Of a stretch of 64,000 bases of DNA, positions 10,109 to 21,800 are shown piece by piece (within the stretch, counting starts at the first letter, position 1; each line of letters starts with the position of its first letter). The translations under genes were made by a program, and so were the position numbers. The notes beneath the pieces are model-generated. The model saw nothing but the letters and a program-made list of their open reading frames with translations. It was not told where the DNA came from and searched no databases. Origin of the DNA: Staphylotrichum longicolle (taxonomy: Eukaryota; Ascomycota; Sordariomycetes; Sordariales; Chaetomiaceae); assembly GCA_019096155.1 (NCBI GenBank), contig JAHCVI010000001.1, positions 11,160,001 through 11,224,000 on the forward strand, written 5' to 3'.

Positions 10109-10700
10109 CAGGCGTTGATGTACTCTCTAGGCATTGAGGTCATATCTTAGACATCAGAGATGCTTTTCAGGCATTGCGGTCATGCATCAAGCGGTGTGGG
10201 CATGCTTCACGCATCGAGGACATGCAACAGACGTTTAAGAATCTGTTTTCAGGCATCGAGGTTGTGCTTCAAGGGATGGATCGGGCTTTCGGGCTCGAAG
10301 GTCATGCTGCAGGCGTTGAGAGTATGTCTCATGCACCGAGGACATGTTACAGACGTTGAGGTTGTCCTGCATGCGTTGACCTTGAAGCTCAAGCAATGCA
10401 TTGAACCATCGGCGTTTGAGGTTATGCTGCAGGCCTCGAGGTTATGATACAGACCTGAGGTATGATACAGTCTTGCAGTTCTGATACAGGCTTGCGGTAA
10501 TGATACAGGCTTGCAGTCATCATGCAGACTTGCAGTTAATGATACAGGATTGAGGTCATGTTGGACGCTTGAGGTCATCTTGCGACTTGAGGTCATGTTG
10601 CAGGCTTGAGATCATGTTGCAGGCCTCGAGGTCATAATCCAGGTATTGAGATTGTGCTTCAGATGACGGGGCCATGCCTTAGGCCGTTAAGCTCAAGAGT
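10109..10700. repeat. Degenerate 20-bp minisatellite, about 28 copies
   Basis: Most of this stretch divides into head-to-tail units of 18-21 bp, usually 20, whose consensus is close to CAGGCNTTGAGGTCATGNTN. Well-kept units include caggcattgcggtcatgcat, caggcctcgaggttatgata and caggcttgagatcatgttg. Units from about 10455 to 10615 are mostly 19 bp and begin more often with caggctt, so the array has at least two sub-blocks. The open frames crossing it carry no plausible protein. It lies between the small coiled-coil gene and the phosphotransferase gene and is non-coding as far as I can see. Confidence 0.85.
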
Positions 10701-11322
10701 TGATGGACTCACGGACATGCGAGCTGAATGACTTGAGATTGGAAAATTCATGAAGTGATAATATGAAAATGAAACAGAAATAACAGGGCTCGGGGGTTGC
10801 TCGAGCTGAAGGTATGGTTCAAGGAGATCACCTCGATTCATCAAGAAGAGTCATATATCTGTGCTCAGTGTCTTGTCAAGGGGCAAGAGGAGTCGGATAC
10901 AACATCCTCCGCCCATCTTGGAACCACGCGATATCAAATCATTAAATTCCTTCAGACTCTAACATTCCCGGTGCTTCGCTGATGAATGCAAGCCCGCCGC
11001 CGCTGTCAAGAATCGACTCTCCACCCCCCCTCTCCCCCCCAAAACTCTCAATTACCCAGACGACTGTGCCGTGCAAATCCAGAAGTCGTAATAACGTAAA
11101 ATCGCTGCTCCCAGCAAGGGGCTATAATGCCATCAATGCCAACGACACCCCAAAACGAAGAACGCCATGCTAGGATGCAAAACCCAATGCCCAAAAGCCA
11201 ACCATCCCAACCCCAGGTGACTTTGTAAAATGTTGAATGATTCAGCCCTCCTCCTTCCCTCCCACAGCGGCCTTCCAACCCCGATTTTTTTTTGGCTCTC
11301 CTCGCTCCGGCCTTGAATGGAA
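10701..11322. other. Intergenic between minisatellite and phosphotransferase gene
   Basis: This is the 3' flank of the phosphotransferase gene, with C- and A-rich runs around 11020-11160. No gene was seen. Confidence 0.55.
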
Positions 11323-12871
11323 TTAATCCGCCTTGCGTCCGTTAGCCGCCGTCCCATTCAGAATCCTCTGGTTCTCCATCTGCTTCTCGTACGGGATGGT
11401 CAGGCAGTTGATCCCCAGGAACCGGCAAATGCTCGTCGTGACCAGCCACGCCCACCTCCCGTAAACGACGGCCGCAAACACGAGGTACGCAAGGAGATAC
11501 CAGTACTCGACCTCGGCCGAGACGGCGGGGAGCCCGAACCGCGGCAGGTTCCCCAGCACGGCGCCGCCGACCAGGGGCCAGAGCATGACGGTCCAGTAGG
11601 GGAACGGCTGCCTCGTCAGGTGCGCGAGGATCATCTTGGTCGTCATGCGGCCAAAGACAAAGCTCATGATGATGCAGAAGAGGACGAGATGGTTTTCGGA
11701 GCAGATGGTGGAGTAGGGCGAGTACAGCCAGGCGCCGATGGAGAGGGTGTAGACCACCATGGGCGTCCACTCCAGGAAGACGGGGGCCACGGGCAGGTTG
11801 TTCGCACGGCGAGCCTTGACGACGTTGTGGATGCAAAAGGGGATGTGGGTGAAGAGCAGCGAGACGATGATGACGGTCACCCAAAGGTCACGGATCGAGA
11901 TGTGGTCGAGCACCTCCTCGCTGAACCCGAGGGCGTGGAGTACGGTGAAGCGCGGGCCGATGAGCTTGACGAGGGGCTCGGTCCAGATGCCCGGGCCGTA
12001 GTAGCCCGAGAGAATCATGAAGGTGCAGGCGAGGAGGAGGCCTTCGGTAGGACCGTTGATGACACCCAGGTAGAGGGTGTGCGTGTGGTACGTCTCCCAG
12101 GTCGAGAAGAACATGGGCAGGCAGGGGCACAGGGCGGTGAATACGCCCGACTTGGAGGTGCCGAGGCCCAGGGCGGCCGTCTCGAGCAGACTGGCGAGGG
12201 TGCAGTTCAGGCTGTCGATGCCGTGGTCGAAGAGTTCGCCGAGGCCGCTCGAGGTGCCGGTGCGCCGTGCCTGCTTGCCGTCGACGTTGTCAAATGTCTG
12301 GTACATGAAGAGCCCAAACGCAAAACTGTAATACACCCATGGTGGTGCCTGGGAGAGAGGAGGTCAGCTGGCGGACTGCGAAAAGGAAGGGCGGGCGCCG
12401 TACTGGTCCTTCAAGATCCGGCATCATGACGACCAGCAGGCCGACGTTGAAGAGGATGCACATGAACCCGAGGAGGGTCACCATGTTTGGCGCAACCCAT
12501 TAGTAGTTCGACAGTAGGACCACCATATTCATTTCCAGCGTCCCTGATCGTGCTCGCGCATCTCGAAAAGGGCGGCGGGCGGCTGGCGGGGGCGGGGCAG
12601 TGCGTACGTATGGTCTCAGGATGTAGTGGGATATCGGCGACTTGTCGACGGCCGAATACTTGTAGGACTTGAGGTGGATGAGCGCATCGTCCGAGACGCA
12701 CTCGGCGACTGCTTCTTCTGTGAGGTGGGCGCGGCCATGATCAGCACGGGATTCTGCGGTAGGAGAGGTCGGCCAGCCTGGACAGCGGCAAGCCAAGTCG
12801 CCGGTCCAGGACAGCGGAAAGGTGGGGCGGGGTCATTGCGCACTGCTATTGTTGATGGTGAGAAGAGCCAT
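11323..12871 (-). CDS. CDP-alcohol phosphatidyltransferase (ethanolamine/choline phosphotransferase), frame-broken
   Basis: The enzyme joins CDP-ethanolamine or CDP-choline to diacylglycerol in the ER. My model on the minus strand is 12871-12844, 12717-12608, 12543-12404 and 12348-11323, about 433 residues. The catalytic CDP-alcohol motif is intact (DGKQARRTG then LGELFDHGID), followed by several hydrophobic spans and the C-terminal CLTIPY segment. The N-terminal KSYKYSAVDKSPISHYILRPY and the later WVAPNMVTLLGF are family landmarks. Exon 3 does not read through: its start would need one A fewer in the AAA near 12530 and one fewer in the AA near 12500, otherwise TGA or TAA interrupts it. The 28-nt first exon is inferred from phase and an ACCATGG start; no in-frame ATG exists in exon 2. 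Ethanolamine versus choline specificity cannot be told from sequence alone. Confidence 0.8.
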
Positions 12872-13968
12872 GGTCGAGGGGCCGTCAGCCGACGCAGTCA
12901 AACCGCCGACTCTCAAAAAAGGAATGCGTTTGGCTGTGTCTGATCGACAGGAGAGTTCCCCGTTGTCGGATAACGTTAGGGCCCAAGGGTGGAAATTTGA
13001 GCGTCCTGGTCGAATCGGCTCGGGCTGCGCAGTGCTCCGGACTGTCTCTGGGAAAAGGTGCAGGGCGGGAAGGAGTGAAAAGGCCGAAAAAGATTCAGGG
13101 TCGCAGTCGCTTCTATGGGCACGACACGAGCAGATGTGTACGTCTCGAGCGCGCAGAAGAACGTCGGTTGCGCAAGCACTGCAGGTTCCACTTGCCCTGC
13201 AAGGTTTCTTCAACTGCGTTTTTGACTTTTCCCCAGTTGTTGAGAAGACGAGACCGAATCAAATCTCAATGGACAAGCTCTCCCCCAGTTGGCCCAAGGG
13301 CCCACCGCCCTGCCTGGTGCCAATCAACTCATCCGGGCTGTCCGACACGTGAAAGCGGCCGCGGGCGGTGAGACCCCGATTTTGTTGATGGCGCTTTCCG
13401 GATTCATCGTGAACTGCTGGTCCCTGGATCACGCCGTTGCAGGGTCAGCAGACTGACAGTCTCTGGCCCGAGTGGCGATGAGGACACGGCCGGAACCGAA
13501 GCTGACGCGAGTCAGCAGGACCCTGACTACGCCAGGAACATCAACCACATCGGACGGATATCCGTATAGGTGAAGAAGACATCATCCAATGAGGCACTTG
13601 CAAGTTATCAGATGAAACATCAGATCTAGGATGGGCGAAACCAGGCTTCGACATCCTTGCCAATTGACGACCAAGCAGAACGTTGGACAAGCACAGCAAC
13701 GGCGGATGAAGTCCTCAACCACGAGAATGCATTACCCGACTTCCCGTGTGCCAGAATCGGCGCACTAAACATAAGAGATGCCCAGATTAACAACTGTTTC
13801 CGCTGCTGGTTGGTGACCTGCCGCGCCTGTCCAACACGGTTCCACGAACACGGGCCCTGTCCTCTCTGTCCCACTGAATCAAACCGCAGACCCGGGTTTC
13901 CCCAGGCTGTCTAAATTAAACCATCCAACATCACCTTCCCTAAACCTCCAACAGCCCTCACGAACTCC
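12872..13968. other. Intergenic upstream of phosphotransferase gene
   Basis: This is the promoter side of the phosphotransferase gene and 3' side of the GPI-protein gene. Open frames near 12822-13370 lack family features. Confidence 0.55.
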
Positions 13969-14695
13969 TCAAAGCAGCATAGCGAACCCGGCGAACAGGC
14001 CGCCCGCCAACACCGCGATACCGTACGAGTCACCAAACCGCAGGACGCCCGCCGCGTTCTTGCCGCTGTTGTTATTGTTGTTGTTGCTGTTTCCGTCCGA
14101 CAAGCCGTTGAAGACCTGGTTGGTGGGCGCGGCCGTGGCCGAGGCCGACGTCGACGTCGTCGTGGTCTCGTTGACACGGGTCGGGCTCTGGGCACCGCAG
14201 GGGTGCTTCTCGCGGCAGTCCGAAGCGCACTCGTTGTTACTGCCGCACTTCTTAACGCACTGGCTGCCCCACTCCGTGCACACGTGGTAGGGGAGCGTCT
14301 GGGTGTATTCGCTGATGTTGGGCTGCTTGTTGTCACTGCAGACGCAACCGTAGGTGAGGGTTTCCTGGAAAAGGGGAGGATTGTCAGCGAGATGGCGGAC
14401 TTGGCAGCCTGACGGACAGGCAGTCTGATAACGAGAAGGCTCAGACGTACAGGGTCGCAGGAGTTGTCTATCGGCTTGCCGGTCGTGGTCTGGAGGCAGA
14501 TGGTCGGGCAGCTGCTCCGCTGGTTGCTGCACCACGCCTCTGTGTCCGATGTCAGTTCTTGCTCTGTGGGAACTGGATGGAAATCTCGAGCTTACTCCTC
14601 GTGGCCAGAGGGACACTGCTGGGATCGATAACGTAGTCGGCCGACACGGCGACGGCAGTGGCAAGAGCCAAGAGGGTTGTGCGGAAGGAGACCAT
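13969..14695 (-). CDS. Cys-rich GPI-anchored surface protein (DUF7707-like)
   Basis: Exons 14695-14596, 14539-14451 and 14364-13969 join in phase (introns 56 and 86 bp) to give 194 residues. An N-terminal signal peptide (about 19 residues, ending near SADY) precedes a Cys-rich module: WCSNQRSSCPTICLQ, then ETLTYGCVCSDNKQPN, then LPYHVCTEWGSQCVKKCG and a final CREKHPCGA. This spacing matches a widespread fungal surface-protein family recently catalogued as DUF7707; that assignment is from memory. A Thr/Ser-rich and Asn-repeat spacer follows, then Gly/Ala and a hydrophobic C-terminal tail, as expected for GPI anchoring to membrane or wall. The function is unknown. The Asn run comes from a short GTT repeat at about 14065-14090. 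Confidence 0.85.
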
Positions 14696-17083
14696 TGTGA
14701 ACGATGGTGGTATGGCGTTTCAGAGAACGGCGTGATGTTGCAGATGCGAGAGTTGACTGACGGATGGGCCGCTACGTGTCAATAATGTGTGAGCGCCTTG
14801 ACACCAACGCCGAACAGACAACAGCATCAAGTTGCCAGAGAGACAGGCTGCGTTCCAGCGGGGGCGTGGTGACTTACATTTGGTGTCGATCCGAGTCAGA
14901 CGGCGGAAAAGGGGGAGCGATAATTAGATTACCAAATGATTAAGGCACGGAGCAAGACCTGAGCCCAAGAGAAAACGAACAGACGCAGAAACGAATGCGA
15001 GAAGATGAATTAAATCTGAGCGACCGGTGTTCAAGCGAGTGGGAGCACGCGGGTCTTGAAGGGAGGATCCAAGATGGCAACAACCAAACGGCAGGAGAGG
15101 AAAAACGCGAGCTGGCAAGGCCGGCATGAGAAAATGGAAGGGACCGTCCGCTCCAGCATCCCCGGATCCATTGTGGAGGCCCATGGCACCTCCCGAGGTC
15201 AGATTGCTGCATTGGATTGGTCACCTTGGCAGCTCAATCAACAAAAAGGTGCTGGTGATAGGCCAGAGCGCTCCATCCCTGCCGTCTCTCCAAGCTCGCT
15301 CCGCCCCCCGCGCAGGGATCAGCAGCCCAAGCACTCCGTGAGCGAGCCGCCATCCTGTCCATCCTGTCGTGATGGAACCGCAGCTGTGAGTCCAGGAAGG
15401 CTGGGATCGTTGCGACGTTGCGGCTTTGCGGCGCCGCGGCGCGGCTTTTGCCCTCTGTCTCGGACGACGCAAAGACGATCCCACTGTCCACCGTCAGGTT
15501 CTGGCGAGAATGGCAGCCAGGCGGGCTCAAAAAGTCAAGAATGGCCCATGCACTTCTGGCCTCCATCGCCTTGCTGTTAGCGGGTTCCACCGCGGAACTG
15601 GACTGAGGCTCACGCGATAACGTGTGGACCGGCGACGCTGTGAACAAATGTTGACGCATCATCCCACTTCCCCGCCGTTGCTTCCCGCTGCTCGACCATC
15701 CGGCTGCCTGTGCGGCGTCGCCATTTGCAAATCCGCTCTGTGCCTCAAGCTGGATGGATGGGCCCCGGCAAGGTTCGTGCTGCGCCAAACGGGAAACGGC
15801 ATGCGCCTTCTGGGTACGGAAGCACAAACACGCACAGCAACCCGAGGGATGGCATCTGATACACACCAGGATGCCTGAATTCCTGGTGTCTGAGCATCTG
15901 TTGACATGGCTCCGACCCGCCACGACATGGAATCTTGTGGTATGCCGCAGCAGTTGCCTGTGGTGTGATGGGAAGGATGGACGTAACAGGCAAGTTGCCA
16001 ATTCGGGCCTCCCTACCATTAACGTCAAGTGCGGTTATTTTTGTTATGCCGGGATAGAAGACTTGCATACGAGAAACTCCCCCACCACACCAAGTGTGCT
16101 GCATGTTTCGAGACTTGGTCGAGAACTCCCAGCCGAGTCTCGTATTCCTTTGCCGTGTATGCTTCTTCCAGCCTGTCTGAGCCAGTCAGGTTGCTTTATT
16201 CTCCTCCAGGGCTATCGACATTTTGCTGCTTTCTCCATCACAGTCGGCATTGTGATGTTTCCTGTCGTCCCAGCACCGGATGTCCGGCAGCGGGGTTCCT
16301 CGAATTTGGGATGAGACAGCTCTCCCCGCACATGGTGGATTTCCGGAGCTTTCAACTGCGAAGGTGCGCAACCGGGATAAAGCCAGTGGTCTTGTGTTGT
16401 CCACAGCATTGGTACAAGCATTCATTGAGCACGTTGTTGTTGCCTAAAGAGACGAACCTGTTCTTTTCCTCCCTGACACCTTGAGGATGGCCGGTTGCTT
16501 TTCCTGAGGTACTGACCACTGACACCCGGTCGTTACCTCGGGTGCTATCCTCGGGAACAAGCCTGCAGCTCTCGAAGCACAACGACCGCGATAATATATT
16601 CGGTAGTCAAGGCTTCTCCATGGTCCTCGAACACTGTCCGACCCTGCAAGTTTCAACCAGTTTGCGGGTTCCAATTCACCCAGTAAACGAGATGATCGCG
16701 ATTACGCGTCTCCACGTGCAGTGACTTCATGTGCTCCAAAGGGCCAAGGCGGCTTGCGATCTTGAGATCACAGATTGGATGGCCGGCCCCATGGTCTGAG
16801 GTTGAGGATTGTTGGGAGGAGTGTGTTGGGCAAAAAGTTCGGTGGAGTTGAGATGGAAGCTCTGCTCCGTCGGCGGGCCACCTTCGGCACTAGCCGCCTC
16901 CGGTATAGTGCCCTGGTTGTGCAAGCACGGTCGGGGTAAACGGCAGAATACCTTGGCAACATGGGCCGTGCATGGAGCTTGAGCTGAACAAGTGTCCAGA
17001 GTTTCGGAAGCAACCGTCAGCCTTGCCAGTCCAGCGCTCTCACCACGGGCAAGCAACCATTTCCCGCGACAATCACATCCACG
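14696..17083. other. 2.4-kb intergenic region
   Basis: Promoters of the GPI-protein gene (minus) and the SWP1-type gene (plus) face each other here. The longest frames (for example 15234-16028, minus) read as Arg/Ser/Pro-rich shadow peptides without splice structure or family motifs. No RNA gene was identified. Confidence 0.55.
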
Positions 17084-18126
17084 ATGCGCCTCACACAGTC
17101 AATTGCCCCGGCACTCCTGCTCCTTGCGGCAGGCGTTGCTCAGGCCGCCTCGGGCTGGGGGTTCGATGACGGCAGCGTCCAGATCGCCGCCAAGAAGGCC
17201 GGAGAAGCAGTAAAGGAGAAGTACGCAACACCACCTCAATGCATCTCAAGACTGGACTATGATTGCTGACAGCACATTGCGTCTTGCAGGATTAGCCAAA
17301 CTTCTCCCCTCTCGAAACCAGTCTCCCTCGGAACCACGGATACCCTCAAGCTGAGCTTGACGGCCAAGGACAATGGCAAGGGGAAGCGGCCACACCAGGC
17401 GTTCCTGGTCCTCCAGGAACCCGAGTCGGGGCTTGAGGCGCCCTTCCCGCTGACCGTCAAGGAGAACGGCAAAGCGGTTGCTCAGATTGTAAGGAACCGG
17501 ATTGCCGGCATCCTTTGGACGAGTTGCTGATGACCGCCCTTCCAGTCGCACAAGGACCTCCCAGTCCAGTTGCTCCTCGCAAACAAGCCGCTGAAGGCAT
17601 CCGTTGTCATCGCTTCCTTTGGCTCGGCCCAAGGGCTCAACACTCCCGTTTTTGACGTCAAGATCGAGACGGACGCGAACGTGCCACCCCCAGCCTACGA
17701 GAAGCCCCTCCGCTACGGCAAGCAACCCGAGATCCACCACATTTTCCGCCCAGACCCGAAGAGCCCGCCCAAGGTCATCTCGCTCTTCTTTGGGCTCGCC
17801 GTGATTGCAACTCTGCCCGCGCTGCTCATTGGCGTGAGTGTGCCTTTTCGAGGTTGTCTCGTGGCTTTGCTGACTCTTGCCGTTAGTGGGTCGCCCTTGG
17901 CGGCAACGTCAACCACCTTTCCAAGGCCATTGGCGCCGCGCTGCTCTCTCACGCCACCTTCTTCGGGTCGATCCTGGCGATGGAGTTTGTATTTTTCATG
18001 TACTACACCAGCTGGAACCTGTTCCAAGTGTTGCCGGTCATTGCTGCGGTCGGCGCGGCTACGGTGTTCAGCGGCACGAAGGCGCTTGGGGAGGTTCAGA
18101 GCAGGAGGCTTGCGGGGGAGCGCTGA
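17084..18126 (+). CDS. swp1: Oligosaccharyltransferase subunit, ribophorin II / Swp1 family
   Basis: Four exons (17084-17220, 17290-17488, 17546-17833, 17887-18126) with introns of 69, 57 and 53 bp give 287 residues. A signal peptide of about 21 residues ends near AQAASG. The lumenal part is beta-rich (LKLSLTAKDNGKGKRPHQAF, SLGTTDTL), then a conserved juxtamembrane PEIHHIFRPDPKSPPKVIS segment leads into three hydrophobic spans: GLAVIATLPALLIG, a second starting near HATFFGSILAMEFVFFMYY, and a third ending in an Arg/Glu tail. This is the ribophorin II/Swp1 subunit of the ER complex that transfers the N-glycan to Asn. Length and topology match fungal Swp1. The start ATG follows a purine-containing context and all junctions preserve frame. 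Confidence 0.93.
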
Positions 18127-18863
18127 AGACAGCTGGACTGTGGTTGAGAGGGGAAAAAAGAAGCCAGGACCAAACTAGAAGGCAGCCATGGGTTCGAGGA
18201 GCCGTCACGCTCATCTCTGCACCATGGGCCAATTGGTTGTGTAGTGTTGTATGTACGACGAGCCAAAGTGTCGTCTTTTGAGCGAGCAATGTGTCTTCGC
18301 AATATAGACCGGGAAAATGGTGCGCGGCCTGTCAAATGCTGATTTTCTATCGTTTGTCTCGTTTTATTCGATCCCGTTGCACTCCCCCGCGATTCACACG
18401 TCGCCTGAAGAGCTGCAGTCAGACGTCGGCCAAGGCCAAGTGGTCGTGGTGCAGCAAGAGTATCCAGCGGTTAGCCAACCAGAGCCCACAGCGTACTCTC
18501 AGGACGGCCCCACACCGGCCGTTGATGCCCCACTTGGGTGTATTCTGGCCCCTGCATTGTAAACAAATGGTCTCCAGATCGCGTCCTTCCGGGTCACCGA
18601 CAGTTGTACGACTGCCAGCCAGCTTCCGCCTCGCGACTTCTGTTTCTCATTGTTTACATCCAAATTCGAGGAAAGCACCACTTCAAACCCACACCATGCA
18701 GCTTCTGTCCACACTCTAGATCGACGGCGCCTTCTCGCATTGACGACGTCGTCACACTTCTTTTTTGTCGACAGTTGCCCAATCTGCCCCCGGATCGCAC
18801 CTGCTGCTCATCCCCGCTGCTGGTCACCAGCGTCGCGCTCGACGCGCCCTCAGCAGGTCCACC
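18127..18863. other. Intergenic upstream of Cep57-domain gene
   Basis: This is the 3' end of the OST subunit gene and promoter of the next gene. Near 18765 a frame extends upstream of the chosen ATG but begins only with TTG, so it is not used as coding. Confidence 0.55.
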
Positions 18864-21800
18864 ATGGATATCAACAGCACTAATAGGGGCCGCCATGTTT
18901 CCGGCAAGCCCAAGCATATCTCTAGGCTCAGGAAAGAGATGCTTCAACATCGTATGCACCAGAATCCCTTCAGCTCGCCGCCCTCGTCCACCGGGTCCCA
19001 CGACACGGTCAGCACTACCACCGAGGACCTCACGCAGGCCCTCTCCGATTTCTCCTTCAGCCCCGACGGTGAGGGCACCCGCCGCTTTGGCGAGGACACC
19101 CCGAACCCGTCCAAGAGGCACGCCTCACGGTCCGGCCGTTTCGGCGCCAAGTCGATGGATACGGTCCTCAACACCTCGGTCATTGCCCGCACCTTTCCCG
19201 AATGGAGCGGTCTCTTGGCCAAGGACAACATGACCTTCACCCAGACCGTCGACATGGCTGCGCCATTCAGGCCCGTTTCTGCCTCCCCGGGTGGGAAGGA
19301 GAACATGCCCCCGACCCAGGAACGCGCCAAGGAGGACACATTCGAGGACATGACGGATGCGAAGAGGAAGCGCTTCCGCGCTGATCTGCAGGCACGCGTC
19401 GAGAACGAGTCCGACTGCTCCACCGTTCTCTCTCTCACGCCTGCCAGGCCCGCCTCAGCTCGCCGCTCTCGTTTCGCAACCGCCCCGCTGGACACCGCAA
19501 TGACTCCAGAGGCTCCCAAACGCTCCCTCCAGGACATGGTCTCCAAGATCCGTACCGAAAAGCAAACTGCCAGGCGCGACATCACCCCAAAGCGCTCCCC
19601 AGGCGCACAGCCGAACGCCGAGACTCAGGCGCACACCCTTGGGCTCGACAACTTGGGCAGCCCAACCAACCGCTCTTTCTTCTTGCCATCCTTCCGGCAC
19701 CTCCCAGACTGGACGTCTGGTACCCTCAAGTTTACCACGATGAAGAACGGCGTTCCCGTCTTTGTGAGGTCGGACAAGGATGGTGTCCGTCTTGACCAAT
19801 ATGGAAGGAACCATGACGAGCTCCGCTCAGTTGGCATCACCAAGGAGGATGAGGAGATTTTCGTATCCATGGATAAGCTCCAGGAGGAAGTCCGCGAACT
19901 CCACGATCACGACGCGATGTTGCAGCGCGAGGCGGAGAAGCTGCAGCGTGAGGTCAACCAGCTGCAGGCCGAGCTTAAGAGGCTCAAGACTCGAAAGCTC
20001 TCGGATAGTGCTATCGGTTCGGAATCCGACGCCTCGTTTCGGCGCAGCGGCGGCTACAATGATGACTTGGAGTACGAGATCGCCCAGCTGCGCAGTCGTC
20101 TTGACCAGGCTAGTAGGCAGGTCGGCGTGAACGACATTCACCATGCTGCGCTAGCTGCTGAGCGTGATGAAGCATTGCACCAGGCATCGGTTGCTCGCGA
20201 GCGGGCTACCAAGCTTCAGTCTGAGCTCGAGGCCTCGCAGCGGGACCTTGAATCTTCTCTTCATCTGCTGCAGGAGAAGGAGACCCTGCAGCTGGAGAAC
20301 GCGGCGTTGCTTGATGAGAACGAGACTCTCAAGGAGCAACGCGATGCTGCCATTCAAAACAACAAGAAGCTTACCGCTGAAAACGAAAAGCTCCGTCGAG
20401 AACTCAGCGGGATCCAAAAAGACCTCCGCATGACTCGCGAGGAGCTCGCTTCAGTTCGCAAGCAGTGCGAGGCTCTGCAACAAGAAAAGCAACACTTTGC
20501 TCAGGACCATGCCAGCATGGAGCGCAACAACGACAACTATTTCAAGGAGAACAAAAAGCTCCAAGCCCAAGTTGCCGCGCGGGATCAGCACATTGCCGAT
20601 CTCAAGAAGGGCATCAGTTCGCGAGACAAGATGCTCGACAATATCCAGGGCATGGCGACGGACACGGCGATGCTCGAGCTGAACGCCGAGCTTCATGCCG
20701 AAGTCGAGATTCTTCAGACGAAGGTAGAACAGCAGGCAGCTGAACTGGAACAAAAGGATGGCGAAATCAGCGCCAAGGAAGGGCGAGTCCGCTCCCTCAA
20801 GGAGCAGAATCTTGACCTCTCCATCGACAACGAGCGGCTGCGGGACGAAAACCAGCGCCTCCGTACAGAACACGAGGAAGTCAAGAGTCAATGGGTCGAA
20901 GAGAGGCATAAGGTGACTCGCCTGAACCAATTCCTCTCTAAAGAAGCCCCCAATGAGGATGCCGACAACTGCATCCGCCTGGACGATGATTTCAAGCAGC
21001 GGGAAGCAGCCCTTCGGCAGAAGCTCGAGCGCCGGGAGGCGGCCGTCAAGAAGGTCAAGCTGCTGTCCAGCAAGATCAGCGAAATCGCAGAGAGAGAGTT
21101 CATTCGGAAGACAGCCAAGGTTACCCGAATCGTTGAGCCAAAAGAAGGGCAGACGGCCACAGAAGACATGACGGGAAAGAGCAGTGCCGTCAATGTCGAT
21201 GATGACCCCACGAGGGAGATTCACTTCACCGAGGACTCCGACTTTGCAAGCGTCATGGAGGGCGAGATTTTCAAGCTGAGGGATACTTATCGGGACCTTC
21301 AGGACAAGGTACAGCAGGATCTCGATATGACGGACTACTCCCTGCCTTCGCTTCCCCCAACGCTCCGTCGAAGCAAGTCTGACAGCGGTGTCCCTCTCAA
21401 GGCCGCCGAGTCGAAGACCCAGCTGCCCGGCATCCTCAAGAAGTCTAGTCAGTTTGAGGATACCGGCCGCTTCAGTGTCAAATCGGCACTGAGCATGGTC
21501 AGCCACCAGACCGAGGACGAGGTTCTCACCACTGGCCGCAGATCCTCAATGGGCCATACCCAAGAGCTCCCCCGCTCAGAGTCCCGTCTCCGCCGCAACT
21601 CGGAAGGCGACCGCGACGTGACAGAGCCCAACATGACCTCAGCCTTCTTCATGCCCGACATAACACTCGAGGGCCTCAAGCAAGGCACCGCCAAGGACTT
21701 GCCGCAGAGCGCTCTCCCCTCCCTTAGTAAGGAAGCCCGCCGCCTGCTCGACGGCATCTGCAAGCACAACTCCCTCAACTGCAACGTCTGCGTGCGCATC

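Noticed and set aside
11317..12429. 370-codon plus-strand frame
   Set aside because: It is opposite the phosphotransferase, which carries the catalytic CDP-alcohol motif; the frame is an Asp/Glu/Gly/Arg-rich shadow.
15234..16028. 264-codon minus frame in the 2.4-kb intergenic region
   Set aside because: Its composition is Arg/Ser/His-rich with no family features, and the opposite strand also has unrelated long frames, as expected in GC-rich spacer.
18765..18863. 33-codon N-terminal extension of the spindle-pole gene
   Set aside because: It starts with TTG; the ACCATGG at 18864 is a far better start.
20451..21506. 351-codon minus-strand frame
   Set aside because: It is antisense to the coiled-coil region of the spindle-pole gene; Leu-rich shadows are expected opposite Glu/Lys/Gln-rich heptads.
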